A stretch of DNA of 64,000 nt from Baylisascaris procyonis (Eukaryota; Nematoda; Chromadorea; Rhabditida; Ascarididae), in assembly GCA_037389465.1 (NCBI GenBank), contig JAZARR010000206.1, positions 186,001-250,000 on the forward strand, written 5' to 3'. A model generated the notes under the pieces. It made no database searches, had not been told where the DNA came from, and saw nothing but the letters and a program-made list of their open reading frames with translations. A program made the position numbers and the translations under genes. Shown here piece by piece: positions 33,456 to 45,619 of the stretch (position 1 is its first letter; each line of letters begins with the position of its first letter).

Positions 33456-34425
33456 GTGTTAAGTTTATTCAAAATGTTTTTTTTCAACTTTAAGAGTTCG
33501 TTGAGATGTTAAGTGTGGGATTTTTATTCGGTTTTTTTTTCATGTTATCGATTTCATATGTATCAATAAATTTGTGACGTTAAGTTTTCGATGAAATCAT
33601 ATTCGAAGATAATCGACTTCGAAATTGACAATTTTGAAGTAATTCTTATTTATTCTTTGATAAAAGGAGATCGCAACCATAGATCTATGCATCTATTCAA
33701 TTTTTTTTGGCTTAATTATTGATGAGATAATGAGATGAATAAATGAAATGAAGTATTTTATATAGTATAAAAAGTTGAGAAATATAGTGAAATAATTGTT
33801 CCTTTTTTTAACTATATTATTCTATTTTAACTCAAATATTTCGATAGTTGTATTATTTTATTTCTTTTTCTACTATTCTCTATCATATATAGCAACTCGT
33901 GTTGAGTATTCATTAGTGCTGACTATAGTGTACTTTTTTAATCCCCACTTATATTTAAAATTCGTTCATTTTATTCGTCGCTGCAGAATTGATGGAATCT
34001 CGCTTTGTTATTTTCAATTAAACTAGCATCTTTCATCACCGATATAAATATATCCCTAAATCACCTCATTCGGCGGAAGGATAGAAAGGAGTGCTACATC
34101 CAACAAATAGTCATATTTCAGAAGGAACCTTTCATACCGACGAAATAAGTATGAAAAGAGAGATCAACAGAGGAGAAAAGAAAGAAAAAATGCACATCCT
34201 TATTTTAGATTAGTTGCAACAAGGTCAGTTCTTTAAAGCACTGTAGGCTTCAGGTTTCTTGGCAAAAAAAGAAGCGGAAGTTTTTTTTTCTTGAAAATCT
34301 AGAAGTGGCACAATATTTTATATTCACAAATGAACACACAATAGTTCCTCCTGTAGCGCTTTGAAAAGAACAATGTACTGCGCATTTTACCACTTGGGAA
34401 CTATCGTACCCGGGAAAAAATGTGT
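33456..34425. other. Intergenic DNA between convergent genes
   Basis: AT-rich with no supported exon. The flanking genes converge here, so this should hold the 3' UTRs of both. Confidence 0.5.
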
Positions 34426-34888
34426 CTACACAATATCAGATCGAACAAGTTGAATGGAAACTGTGAAGACAGGCCGTAAAAGATGCTCTACGTTGCCTTT
34501 TGCGATACGTCTTTGCAAAATTTTGCAAAAGCTATAGCGCTGATATTATATGTCTGCGTATTTATGTGCGGTGCCAAAATTGAGTTAATATTCGATTACA
34601 GCTCTCATCACTGTCTAGGATCCTTTTATCACAAGGAATATTCTTACTGGCGTCCACATAACCTCAAAAAGTCGTGAATATCTTCGGTCAGGTAGCATTC
34701 GAACAGATAAGCTAGATCCGTAAAATAATTCGGCAGCAATACTGATTTATGAGGGTCGCATCTATATTTTCTTTGAAACTCTTCAGTTATGATTTTTTTG
34801 AATGGTATTGTAGTATTCTCGCCAATAGTCAGATGTTTAGTATTCGAAAATGGTTTCAAACGTTCAAAATGGTATGGTGCTCGGATAA
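34426..34888 (-). CDS. Two 3' exons of a minus-strand gene, unrecognised
   Basis: Exon 34888-34648 has acceptor AAATTCAG and donor CCA|GTAAGA. It encodes about 80 residues including IRAPYHFERLKPFSNTKH, YRCDPHKSVLLPNYF and YLTEDIHDFLRLCG. Exon 34531-34426 has acceptor GCGCTATAG, enters in the matching phase and encodes FCKILQRRIAKGN to a TAG. The first exon reads convincingly as folded-protein sequence (aromatic, Cys and Pro mix). The second is less certain because the plus strand is also open there. The exon pair may be the 3' end of the gene at 35117-36013: a GTGATG donor near that gene's stop (phase 1) would join in frame. No family is recognised. Confidence 0.5.
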
Positions 34889-34967
34889 CTGAATTTGAGA
34901 AGCGGGTTTAAGCATTCTCATATGATTTTAGGTTAAAAGTGTTGTTTCAACCGTATCTACTACTGAG

Positions 34968-35022
34968 CTTGAACTTGAACTTGAGCTTGAGCTTGAACTT
35001 GAACTTGAACTTGAACTTGAAA
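34968..35022. repeat. Hexanucleotide tandem repeat
   Basis: About nine copies of CTTGAA, some with CTTGAG. Confidence 0.95.
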
Positions 35023-35116
35023 TCTAAGGTTGTGCTAAGAGGAAAGCCTTTGTGAAGATGACTATTCTCTATCTTCTTATACTTATTCAATTAATACAAA
35101 CTATAGACCTTTTGAA

Positions 35117-36013
35117 TTAAATTTTCCAGTCGGTTTCATCACGAAAATGCCACTTTTTTATATCATCCTTGATTCCACTTTTGTTGCTCTCATCGTTTCC
35201 CATATTTTCTTTCATTTGATCTTCTCTATGAGGTTTTTCTCTTTCATACTGAGGCATATCTTCCCATAGATCACTTTCATCTTTATCAAATTTTTCCATT
35301 TCTTTCAAATATTCATTCTCATTTTCCTCCTGTTTAAATTCTTCATCCATGCTGTCGTTCGATTCGAATTTTTTATCTTCATTATCCGAGAATCGAGGCT
35401 TATTTTCCACATTTTTATCGCTCTTTTTCATTAGATTTTCCTTATCGCTTTTTCTATCAGTCAATGTTTCTGATGGATGTCTTATTCGTTCATTACGACG
35501 TTTAGATTTCTTGCCTCGATATGGCCAAATATCATCGTGCCATTTAGCCCAATCAAAATTGATTGTTGAAGGTATCGCCGCATGTTTATGATGGACATGA
35601 TTCTCTAACAATACCTCTCCTTTATTATTTTCCAAAATAAGATCCTTCGCATGTGATTCTCTCCGCTTCGCTGCGTTGCTTTCATCTTTTCCATCATTTT
35701 TCATTAAAAGTTTTCTATACTCATTTAATTTTCTTGGTATCAACCTCTTTATTGGATGCTGAGCGGCAATCACATTAAACAAATCTTTGGCACTATCGTC
35801 ATGACTTCGAAATCTTTGTTCTATGCCCACATCTTTACTTTCTTTAGCCTCAAGCTTAGATCTACCACGATCCGATGTATTACGTTTCATAATCTGTCTT
35901 CCAGTAGATGATTCGTCCTTGTCATTCAACGCATGTGCAGCAACGCTTTCATTTATAGTTTCCACAGCGTGGAGATGTGCAGATATGGGCAAAAGAAAAT
36001 ACACAACATGCAT
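35117..36013 (-). CDS. Predicted secreted, highly charged protein, 298 aa
   Basis: A single long exon with stop TAA at 35117. The ORF is open further upstream to 36115, but the ATG at 36013 is preferred: it directly follows CCCTTTCAG, an ideal trans-splice or 3' splice site, and begins a plausible signal peptide (MHVVYFLLPISAHLHA). After it come Lys/Glu/Asp-rich, low-complexity sequences with dibasic runs (GKKSKRRNER, AAKRRESH) and one aromatic patch, NFDWAKWHDDIWPYRG. The C-terminal third is strongly acidic. No enzyme or adhesion domain is visible. It starts 250 bp downstream of the 36263 gene on the same strand, a spacing compatible with a nematode operon. Alternative: an internal exon entered at the CTTCCAG near 36057. 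Confidence 0.6.
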   Translation of the reverse strand: MHVVYFLLPISAHLHAVETINESVAAHALNDKDESSTGRQIMKRNTSDRGRSKLEAKESKDVGIEQRFRSHDDSAKDLFNVIAAQHPIKRLIPRKLNEYRKLLMKNDGKDESNAAKRRESHAKDLILENNKGEVLLENHVHHKHAAIPSTINFDWAKWHDDIWPYRGKKSKRRNERIRHPSETLTDRKSDKENLMKKSDKNVENKPRFSDNEDKKFESNDSMDEEFKQEENENEYLKEMEKFDKDESDLWEDMPQYEREKPHREDQMKENMGNDESNKSGIKDDIKKWHFRDETDWKI

Positions 36014-36213
36014 CTGAAAGGGATTAACGCCGATAGTTGAATGCTTCCTGGAAGAACAAAAATAAGGGTAATTAATATTTGAGAAGGGACAAGAGAGTTT
36101 TGGGAAACATAGCATATGGATGCATTATGGCGGAAAGTGTAACAACTTTAACGCTTTTTGGATAAGGATAAGAAATCTTAGCCTTTATCTATTTATTTAT
36201 TTTTTTTCGTTGA

Positions 36214-36219
36214 TTTATT
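36214..36219 (-). terminator. Poly(A) signal AATAAA (minus strand)
   Basis: It lies 44 nt beyond the stop at 36263 and supports that exon being terminal. Confidence 0.55.
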
Positions 36220-36262
36220 TATTATAAAATAAATATCAAAGATAAGATTATTCCAGAGGTTA

Positions 36263-37485
36263 TTAATAAAAGTAAGTAAGAAAAACTTCACGATCGTTGA
36301 GAAAATAATCAACTATGATAATGGAAAAGTGCATTGGGATGGATGGCACAAATTGTGTTTTTTGTAATCCAGCCACTGCATCAAAAGGTTTCAGTTCGTA
36401 AGGTTTGTTATATTGCTTAATCGGCGGCATTCCCCAGACGTCAAGCGCATTAAGACGATAATATAGCACTGATCCTTCTAACTTATCTATGTTAATTAAG
36501 CGTTAAAATTATCACTGATAACAAAACAAATAAAAACAATTACAACAATAATTAAAAGTTTCAATAATAAATCTCTTTTGTATTTGTTATAATCGGTTAA
36601 AGTCAAATTTTTCATCAATTTTAATAAATAATTCAATAAAAATAGAATTCGGAAATAAAATCCGGGCAGGTTGAATAAAACTTACTACAATTGTTGTGAT
36701 TAGCAACAGCCTTCCAGTCGGCTGTAGCATCGTGTAATTCGTTCTGAAAGAATTGCATTGGCAGATAAGCTGCATCCAGGCGTCACTTTTTGTCATCAAC
36801 TCTGTTGGATTTAAACTTTTTTTAAACCTATATAGGATTGAATAAATGAAAACAATTTAAGGAGAGCGGTTAATGTATATGAGAGGTTATAGCTGAGGAA
36901 ACTTTATAGTATATTTCTTCTAGACGGTCTGAAACTATTCGACAAACGTAAGCACACGAATACTAGCAGTTTAAGTTTGAAAAATTTTTTAATATTGCCG
37001 TAAAAGTTAATGGGAAAGTGCATCAGGTAGAAGGATAGCGCAAAATGTGCTTTTTGCAATCCAATTCGCTAAATCAACTATTTCCATCTAGATACAGAAA
37101 TATTGGAGCAGTTTATATCGATATTAGTTATCAAGCATTTGAGGCGCGAAATTTGATCTCTTTTGGAGCAATGGATTTATATTTGATAAATAATTCATCG
37201 CACAAATAGGGCGTAGTGCAATAACTTGCTAGGGCAACTCAAGGCAAAATATAACAGCTCCAACTATCAAATATCATCACTTTAAAAAAGATTCAGTTAT
37301 TTTATATTCTTTCAGATATATTCACAATTACTTCCGGTATAAGCTGAATCTAAAATAAGGTTAAACAAAAGGTCAAGCTTACTGCCGCTGAATTCGAGAC
37401 AGACGACTTCTCAAAACCGCACGTCTTGTGTTCCAAGAAACACGAATGTTTATTGGGGATGGCTGAGCATCAAAATTCGCAGATG
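36263..37485 (-). CDS. 3' exons of an unrecognised minus-strand gene
   Basis: Three exon-like blocks. 37485-37383 (acceptor CTTGTTAG, donor GTAAGC) encodes NFDAQPSPINIRVSWNTR and an Arg-rich run. 36743-36686 (acceptor TTCTTTCAG, donor GTAAGT) encodes NELHDATADWKAVANHNN. 36486-36263 (acceptor AACATAG) encodes LEGSVLYYRLNALDVWGM, KPFDAVAGLQKTQFVPS and a final VDYFLNDREV, ending in TAA. Blocks two and three join in phase 1. Block one ends in phase 2 and fits block two only in another frame, so either an exon is missing or block three uses an AAG acceptor. The PSPINIRVSW wording is faintly fibronectin-III-like, too weak to assign. More 5' exons probably lie beyond 37485. Confidence 0.5.
37003..37082 (-). 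pseudogene. Decayed duplicate of the terminal exon of the 36263-37485 gene
   Basis: On the minus strand, about 75-80 bases align with the 36,390-36,310 part of the functional exon. Shared words include GATTxCAAAAAxCACA and ATGCACTTTxCCATTA. Substitutions and small indels break the frame. It lies in the intron just upstream of the functional copies, so it looks like a local tandem exon duplication that died. Confidence 0.6.
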
Positions 37486-39793
37486 CTAACAAGGCAAAAA
37501 ATTAAATATTCAAATTTTGCTGATAACTCAGCATATATTCAAATAATGAAGTGAACGAGCAAATGAATTGCAACTAAAATACAAAAAATGAATTGATAAA
37601 AGAAATAGAAAGAAATGCAGTATAATTATTGGGCAATAATCAGACAACTAAATGAGAGACAAACCGAATGGATTTTAATTAAAATGCAAATAAATCTGCG
37701 TAGGTGTTTCCCTACAGCGATTGATTTATGAATAAGCATATGCAACGGAAAGATCTATGGGTAGGTATATTTAAGTGTAGAAAGAGAAGGGAAGCAAAAG
37801 AAGAAGGGAAGAGGGAGCATATCGCTCTCCGCTTCTAAGTTAGAACTTTTAAGAAGAGAATTAGCGTCCATCTACCTCTCTATATAAATTAGGCTTTTCC
37901 TTTTCCCAACCTCCTTCCCTACCCACAACCCTCCCCCCCCCCCCACTGAATTTCGAAATGCAGTTACGTCCCTAAACATAAGCGAAGCTCAGTTAAGAAG
38001 CTTCTATAACCATTTTAGTTTCAGACTTAAGCAATTTTCAGATCAGCACTCTTACAGCAATCAAATAACGATTTATCGCTTCAGATTTACTAAAATTACG
38101 GTAACTTATACCAAAATATTACTGCATTAATGTGCAAAACATTATTACAAATTTGTGAACCAACGATTTATAAGTAAAGTTATGCTTTATTAACTCGAAA
38201 ACTGCACAAATTGCGCTATGTTTTACCGTGTGGTAAACTGTGGTTGCTGTGTTGATACGATGAGTAGTGGTGTTGTATAAATAAAGTAGGGGTTGGCATA
38301 CTGTGCATATATTAAACTACGGTATACTACATACACATTAAATTAGAGTGTACTGCCCATCTAGTAAGCTGTAGTATGCTGTGCATATTCTGTCATACCT
38401 AGTGCTAAACTTTATATCATATTGGTGAATGAGGGCCAAAAAATGAAGCCCTAGTTTACTAAAAAAACGCCTTTTCGAATTGCTATTTGTAGTTCCCTTT
38501 AGTTGCTAACAATTTTTTCTTAGCCTTTCTATCTAAAGATATTTTTATTCAAATCTAATTCTTCTTCAAAACAAATGAAATATTACAGTTTTCAAGAAAT
38601 TTGCACGTCGATCAAGTGTAACATTAGCATTACGGTAAAGTTATGGTAATAATCAATTGTATGCTTACTGTGGTTTAGTAATCACCTAATTGGGACACTT
38701 ATTTCATTGATACACGAACTAAATTTTTACTAAGAATGAATTATTAGTGAACTACTCAACTATTCTATGCTGGTGTCAATTTATTTTGCGCTATTCTAAC
38801 TTGTTTCGTGTAAATGATGCTTGCATTAAAAAGGTGTATCTAGAAGAGCATTCATCAGTCATTGTTGAATATTTCATTAGATTGCTAGTGTACTCTTTTA
38901 TTGATATCTAGAGAAGCCTATATAAAACCTTAAATATTATCAACTTTTATTAGAGTACATTTATATTGTTCGCCTATTTCATATCCGATCGATTAACGCA
39001 TAAAAAAATTCGAATTCAAAATTGAGCTTAAGCTTTTATTAGCTGCTGCCTTCATCATTGACAATTCCCCATTAATTGCCCTTCCCTATGGGATATTTGA
39101 CTAATATTTGAGTACTAAAAGAAATATCAAATTTTCCTCTAATGGTCTCATTTCCGTCGCCTAAATGCGGCATTATTCGAAAATTATCAAATTTTTTTAG
39201 AAATTTCAAAAATGGTGAAAAATTTTAATACCACTAATGGTAATAATTTTAATGTGATCATCCGTATATCAAGTGTGAAGTTATGATTCTTTGTGAATGC
39301 CAGTAACATCGTTTGCAATTAAGAAATCAAGCAAGAAGAATCTATTTAAAGTATTCAGTGATCTATGTGTGAGGCATTCTTTGATTTTTACACTTGAAGA
39401 TATTTGCGTCATCCATTTCTATTGCGATGATTAAGAAGCGTTACAAAGCAATCTGAAAGAGCATAAGGCTAGTTGTTCATCACAAATAAATTGTTATTTC
39501 AAATTGCCTGATCATCTTTCTCAGTGGTTACTTCAAATTGTACTCGACCTGCTTATCACAACAGGTAGATCATAATTTAGTTTTATCAAATTTTCGTCGT
39601 TTTGGGGAATACATCGTCACGTAATGCTTTTAGCGTAAATTTTAGCCATACCTAGCCATTATCGTCTAATTAAAGTATTTTTTTTCGACTTTACACAATA
39701 CAGAACAAGTATAGCGTTATTAATATTTAATGAAAAATTCAACGTATATGGTTGTAATTATCAATATTCGTTGAGAGCACAACGGTCTATACA
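37486..39793. other. AT-rich intergenic stretch
   Basis: A poly-C run lies at 37933-37945. Repeated TACTGTG/GGTATACT-type words lie at 38215-38400. No exon is supported. Confidence 0.45.
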
Positions 39794-40083
39794 TCGGCAG
39801 TTGTTTAGCTGAGCTGAACAAGTGCGTAGATCGTGAGTTGACTTCTAATCGTGGCAGTATCGAAGAGCATAACGTTAGCTATTCGTGGCAAATAAGGCCA
39901 ACTGTTGTGAACGGATCGATCATTTTTCGTGCACGATGAGGATGGGCTCTCGTTTGCAGCCTCTCGCTTATTGAAGCCTGCTGCAGCTTGGCCAACCAAC
40001 CGATCGCTATTTCCTTTCGTTAGAAATGCCTCGATCCCTGCCAAAATCGAGATACATATAATTCGATTAGGCACCTGAATCAA
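39794..40083. other. GC-richer exon-like island open on both strands
   Basis: The minus strand has a 92-codon ORF starting MIQVPNRIICISILAGIEA. The plus strand, entered at a TTGTTTAG acceptor at 39808, is open for about 44 codons with wording such as NVSYSWQIRPTVVNGS. One strand is probably coding, but sequence alone does not decide which. Confidence 0.25.
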
Positions 40084-40177
40084 CTCATCTATAAGATGTT
40101 TCTTTTATAGTAACTGCTTAGTCGTTCGTAAAATTTCATTCAAACAATAAAAAAATTTTTTTTCGATTGCCTTCATG

Positions 40178-40216
<39 letters not shown>
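40178..40216. repeat. (TA)n microsatellite
   Basis: A perfect dinucleotide run. Confidence 0.96.
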
Positions 40217-40217
<1 letters not shown>

Positions 40218-42360
40218 TTTGTTAATGTTAATTATGAAATGATCTCTATTGATATTCGATGCTTTAATCGATTTTATTTATTTTCGACGTAAAAAATCAC
40301 TCGATTTTAAAGGCTTCTATCACTGAAGAATTTAATGAGTCACTCATATAAGCGTGAATTGTCAATTGGGCCGCTATTATTATAAGAAATTTTAATGTTC
40401 CATATTTTTTGAGTTAGAATTTTAAAAATTCTTGAAAAGTTGATGAATTGCTTAGCGTGTGATAGGTTGTTTAATATCACTAATTAACGTATGCATGTAA
40501 TATAATCTTGATTTATTACTAATCGATAATTTCAAATTTATTATTAATGATCACTTATAGCCGAATTTTCGAATAAATTATCTATATTTTAATTTTTATT
40601 GAAATAAATTATCTACATTTTAACTTGTAACTATATTTTAATTTAAATTTGCTAAGTTCGTCATTTGGAGTTATTTGCGAGATTAGCGACGCATTATAAT
40701 TGCCTTCAATTCAACGAAATATGATTCCTCGTTGACTGAACGCTGCATTTGCAAACCGTTGCATTAATGAGAAAATAAATGATAGATTTTATGAAATGAA
40801 ATAGTTCACCTAGGCTTTTTTTTGCATTATCATTGAATTGCACCTAATTTAATTCATTATTATCTACAAAAAATTATCTACTAATCACAGTTTTTTTTGA
40901 TTATATAAGAGGAAGTTGGGAGGAGTTGTTAAAAATTTTCTGCAGAGAAAAGGATTTCAACAGCATCAAATTGCATCGCTTCCGATTTTTTTAAAAAGAG
41001 AATCGTTTGATCTACCATATTTTTTGAATTAAATATTTAAATACAACATGATAACCGGCTATACTTTTCGTAACGTGAGCAATAGCAATTGTGACCAACG
41101 ATCAAAAAAATGCCTCTTAATTTTATCAACAATTTTCTCTCAGTCATTTTAATTTTTATTCACTTGCAGATTATCCAAATTTTTTACGAAAAATGCGATT
41201 TTTTATTCATTCAGCGCTAATTGTACTCTTGATGCTTATTACTTCTGTTTTTATTCGGACAGGTCGATGATAATAAAATTGCTAATTGCAGTTTGCTTTA
41301 CTTTGACAATTTATTTTGCAATGAACTTTGCAATTTTTCATTGAAAACTTTGCAAAGCATTTGCAAAAATAATGCATTCCGGAGAAGTGAATTTGCTTTG
41401 CTTTTATTTTCAATTAGTGAAAAACTCCATGTCGATGCTGTTCAGTGGATTCCACAGAATCATTCATTACTTTCGTATAGAGCAAACTACTTCATAATTA
41501 GGCACCAATCTATGTTAACATCGACGATGTTCTGAAGTGAGTGAATGCGCTCTAGACGGCTGTCACTTTCGAATAAAAATTGGTGACAGCTTTTTATGTA
41601 TGTATGATGTGGTTGCTGGCATATCACAAGCCGATGTATTTCGGCTAATGCTATTCATACTTTAGATTACCCGACATTTTCAAGCAATCAGAGGATCTGA
41701 GGATCCATTTTAGCTTCCTGCTAACGATCTGAACTTAGAGAGAGGATCATCCACAAAAATCAACGGTCATTTGTCATATTTTACACAATGACCTCTTGAC
41801 CATTACCTTTTCACAAGTGGTCACAAACGTAGCAAGTGGACATTTAAATTAAGAAATATCATATAATGCAAAAAAAAACCTACTGGATTTTCTTCGCATA
41901 AGCTTCAACTATGAGTATTCAACTTCAACTTCAACTAAGCAGTGCTGTATTTATTTAAAAAAATACGACTCATAGTTTCAGTAGTCAATACGTCATCAAA
42001 TTTGGATTGATATCGCAATATGCACATCGATGAAAACTTATAGAACGTTATAAACTACACGATCGCTTTAATGCAAAATATTTGAAATATTATCGACTGT
42101 TGCTTATTATGCATTGTCGAATGATTCATCGCAGAGTATCTAAATTGCACTGAAAATCCGAGCACATCTCTTATATCTATAAATTGCACTAAAAACCTTA
42201 AACAATTCATGTTGAACCATTCGTCAATTTTCTAAAAAACCCTTCGAGAGGTATTTTGTAATCGATTGCAAGCATTTCCTATGCGAACACTGTGAATACT
42301 TCACACCCTTAATCCACTCGATACAAGAAGCGTTATATTTTGCTATCGGATTGTCCAATA
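40217..42360. other. AT-rich non-coding stretch
   Basis: Repeated TTTGCAA words occur at 41290-41370. No supported exon. Confidence 0.45.
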
Positions 42361-42416
42361 CCATCGAAGGAGAACGTTAACCGAGGTATGCTCGAGGACC
42401 CGGGGTGCCTCGATGG
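42361..42416. ncRNA. Compact hairpin, possible structured RNA
   Basis: CCATCGAAGG at 42361-42370 pairs with CCTCGATGG at 42408-42416 (nine pairs with one bulge). An inner CCGAG/CTCG stem lies between them. It is GC-rich in an AT-rich background. Transcription and class are unknown; the structure is inferred by eye. Confidence 0.25.
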
Positions 42417-42861
42417 CTCTTGTCATCTCTGTGAATGAATGTTAGAAACGCGAATTCTGCGGTCGCAAGGTGAAAAAAAAATTCTCAATTAAGTCACAGA
42501 ACACGAGGAAACAGAGCTATGAAGGGTGTTGGAATGTGGAAAACAGAGCCATCCCAATCTCTTCTCAATAGCCATGAAGCGAATATCCCTTCTTTATAAA
42601 TAGTTCCCAAAAATTTTCCCACCATCTGCGCATTTAATAAAGTATGCAACTACGTTTGGAAAAAAATATGCATATTGCGCTTCAATCACGATTTCTGCAC
42701 TAAACGAATCGCCAAAGATATAAGTCAGGATTGCAAGTTTTCGAAAATTATTGCTATTATAGCTTCCCGTGAAAACGATACGGCACAGCAGCATAAACGA
42801 TATGAAAAGTCTCGTAACAGAACCGAGCGTTTTTCGATCTTCTCTTCTTCCCCTCCTCCCT

Positions 42862-42949
42862 CCCCTGGGGCTCCAGCTCTTAGGGGCTTTTTCGCCTTCC
42901 GCGAAGGACTCTGAGAACTCAGCCCGCCCTGCGGCCGCCCTCGAGAGGG
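42862..42949. other. GC island made of consecutive small palindromes
   Basis: Five short inverted repeats lie within 88 bp: CCCCTGGGG, CCTTCCGCGAAGG, CTGAGAACTCAG, GCGGCCGC and CCCTCGAGAGGG. Open frames here on both strands are probably a by-product of GC content. The function is unknown. Confidence 0.6.
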
Positions 42950-44629
42950 TGCAAAACACATGTTTACTGCACTGCTTTTATGCATATAATTGATGAAGCG
43001 GAATTTATATAAATTCATATTTATTGATTATTTAATTTGTCGGCTAATGCGGTCGTTGAAGATTTGAATTTGGTGTAATTTGATTCAAAAAATTCCACAT
43101 AATCTAATTGATATGCAAGAGTGAATAATTTGAAAATGCTTCCATCTATGATGTCGAAATATTATAGCTAAGTATTTAAGGTCTCAAATTCAATAAGTTG
43201 CATAAAATCGAGAAAATCGTCATTGTTTATTTCTTCCGCTCATCTGTGCAAAAAAATTCTCTAGAGATGATTGATTTTTACAGGTATAGAGGCAACCGTT
43301 ATGCAGCTCTAAGAGGAATATTTATATTTGAGCGTATATTGAGGGATGAGTATCATAATAGATGGCATATTATATAGACAGGTTATTAACGAAAATTGGT
43401 ATTTCTATGCTTGTAGCGTACCTATTCGTTGATGATTCATACTTTTATTGCCGCAAATTATTGCAACGACAACGATTTGATATATGTAGCTCGTATTATT
43501 GTTATTTGTTTCATGAAAGGATTCCAAATTCTATTCACAAAATGCTTGAAGAAGCATTTGAAAACAATGATCAGCTCATATCGTTACGCACAACAATTTA
43601 CGCATCGACGTTAAGTCGCTTAGAACAAAGCAGTAAACAAAATGACTCGGAATTTTAGTGTTAAGTTATCGTTCTCGGATCTCATCTGTAAGACCTATCA
43701 AATTCCTTAGAGGATTTTCTTTCAATTATAGCTCACTTTTAATCATAGAAATTTCCTTGTTTCAAAGATTATTGATCGAAAAGAAAGTTTATTCAGTATA
43801 AAGCTTACATTTATGGATTAAGCCTATAAAGCTAACGAATCCATCCATTATTTCAAGTTTGAAAATCATTAAAGTCGGTAACAAATGAAATCCAATGAAT
43901 GCAATCGAAAATATTCAAAACCTATAATTTCGTTTTAAGCAATCTTTTTATGAGTTATCGCTGCTTAAATATTATAATTTGATGCGTCGATTTTCTTTCA
44001 CAATCGATGAAATTTAACTATGAAGCAAATTTTGATCGAAGAAACATAGAAACTGATCTACGCCTCATCTTGAATATTGTATTTTATTCGGATCGTTGAA
44101 TTGATAAACTTGCATGAAGGTCAAAGGTTAATCTTAATAAAAATCTTCGAGCATTTATGATCATCTATCATTGTTTCGCAAACATAAAAATAATTAGATC
44201 ATAAATAGAAAATATCTTGAATTTTCTGTTTTATTCTCATTGATTTTTTTTTCTCAATTTTCTTCTCATGCACTCATCATATGTAATTGCTTAGCCGAGA
44301 CCTATTTGAATGATTTTTTTCAACGCTATTTTACATTTTTTAAGCATTTCAAATTCTTTGATTTGTCCAACGTTGATGCCGGAAATAAAAAAAAATTGGC
44401 AATTATTTTTGATTTTAAAGTGAGACATTGGATTGATTGCGAATGAAATGATACGAAGCGCTACGAAAATTATTTTCCGCTCCAAATATTTTATGCCAAT
44501 TTTTACAGATTTTAGCTAATGATTTCAGAAAAACGCGCATGATTTATCACGATTTAATCCCCAATCAATGAACAAATAGGCCATAACCACTGAGCGGAAA
44601 TCAAACTTTCTCAAATAGCTATGAAAGGA

Positions 44630-44630
44630 C

Positions 44631-44677
<47 letters not shown>

Positions 44678-44681
44678 TCAT

Positions 44682-44728
<47 letters not shown>

Positions 44729-44770
44729 TATTTATATTTATATTTATATTTATATTTATATTTATATATG
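44630..44770. repeat. Compound microsatellite (TA)n-(TTTA)n-(TTTATA)n
   Basis: Three adjoining simple-repeat blocks. Confidence 0.97.
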
Positions 44771-45619
44771 CTGTTCTATCATTTTCTATTTTCATATATG
44801 CTCATATTATCTAGGGAAGAGTGGAATAAATATTGACGAAATATTATAAGGAAAGCGGAAGCATCAGAAGGCGAGAAAATTCAGATGTGAATACGAGTAA
44901 ACAATTCGCACACCGAATACGAAAAGCATCTTGGAAGCGTTCGCTTGGCGTATTGGTGTTTGCCCTTTTAAATTCATTGCTCGAAAAGCCCCTCTCTGAT
45001 GCTTCTTATTGCAAAGAAAATGAATGCATTGCTTATGCACTATTGTCTTGTTTTGCTTCGCTCTATAATGTGCTAATAAGTATATTTTTGAATTATCTTC
45101 TTTTTTTTTTGCTTCAAACGATGAAATTAAAATCCACATAATTTGTAATTTTCTTCTTTTCTATATTTCATTCACATTTTTTTTCGTTTTTTTTTCGATA
45201 TTTCCAAAAAAAAAAAAAAATTCTTAACTTATGATTATTTTTAATTGACTAAACACCTATTCTATCTTTCTTTTTCATTGCTTATTTTGCTATTGAAAAT
45301 TCACTAAACATTTTCATCCCATTTTATTTCTTATCGATCTCATGCCAATAAAAAGTATTGCGATCGTATTTTTTTTTTCGCATGGAAAATCTCATCAATA
45401 AATCTTTTTGCGTTCATATCCTCTCGCTTTTATTTTATGACTTAACTTTCAAATGAAATGCGAATATCGCAGATGTCTACAAAGTTGTCTTTGTGCACTC
45501 TTTTAGAGATCTTTGTTAGTATTAAACTGCAAAATTTTGCGCATAATTTTGCATTTTTTGTGCATTTTCTTTATATAATTTGAAAAATGTTTCTTATGTG
45601 ATCATTGCCGTTGTGAACA

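Noticed and set aside
42594..42959. 121-codon minus ORF over the GC island
   Set aside because: Composition-driven: all strands are open across a palindrome-rich GC block, and there is no leader, splice site or domain-like wording.
43362..43658. 98-codon plus ORF
   Set aside because: Its composition follows the AT-rich background, with no splice signals and no upstream context.
44864..45141. Overlapping ORFs on both strands
   Set aside because: Neither frame has splice sites or recognisable wording, and each mirrors the other.
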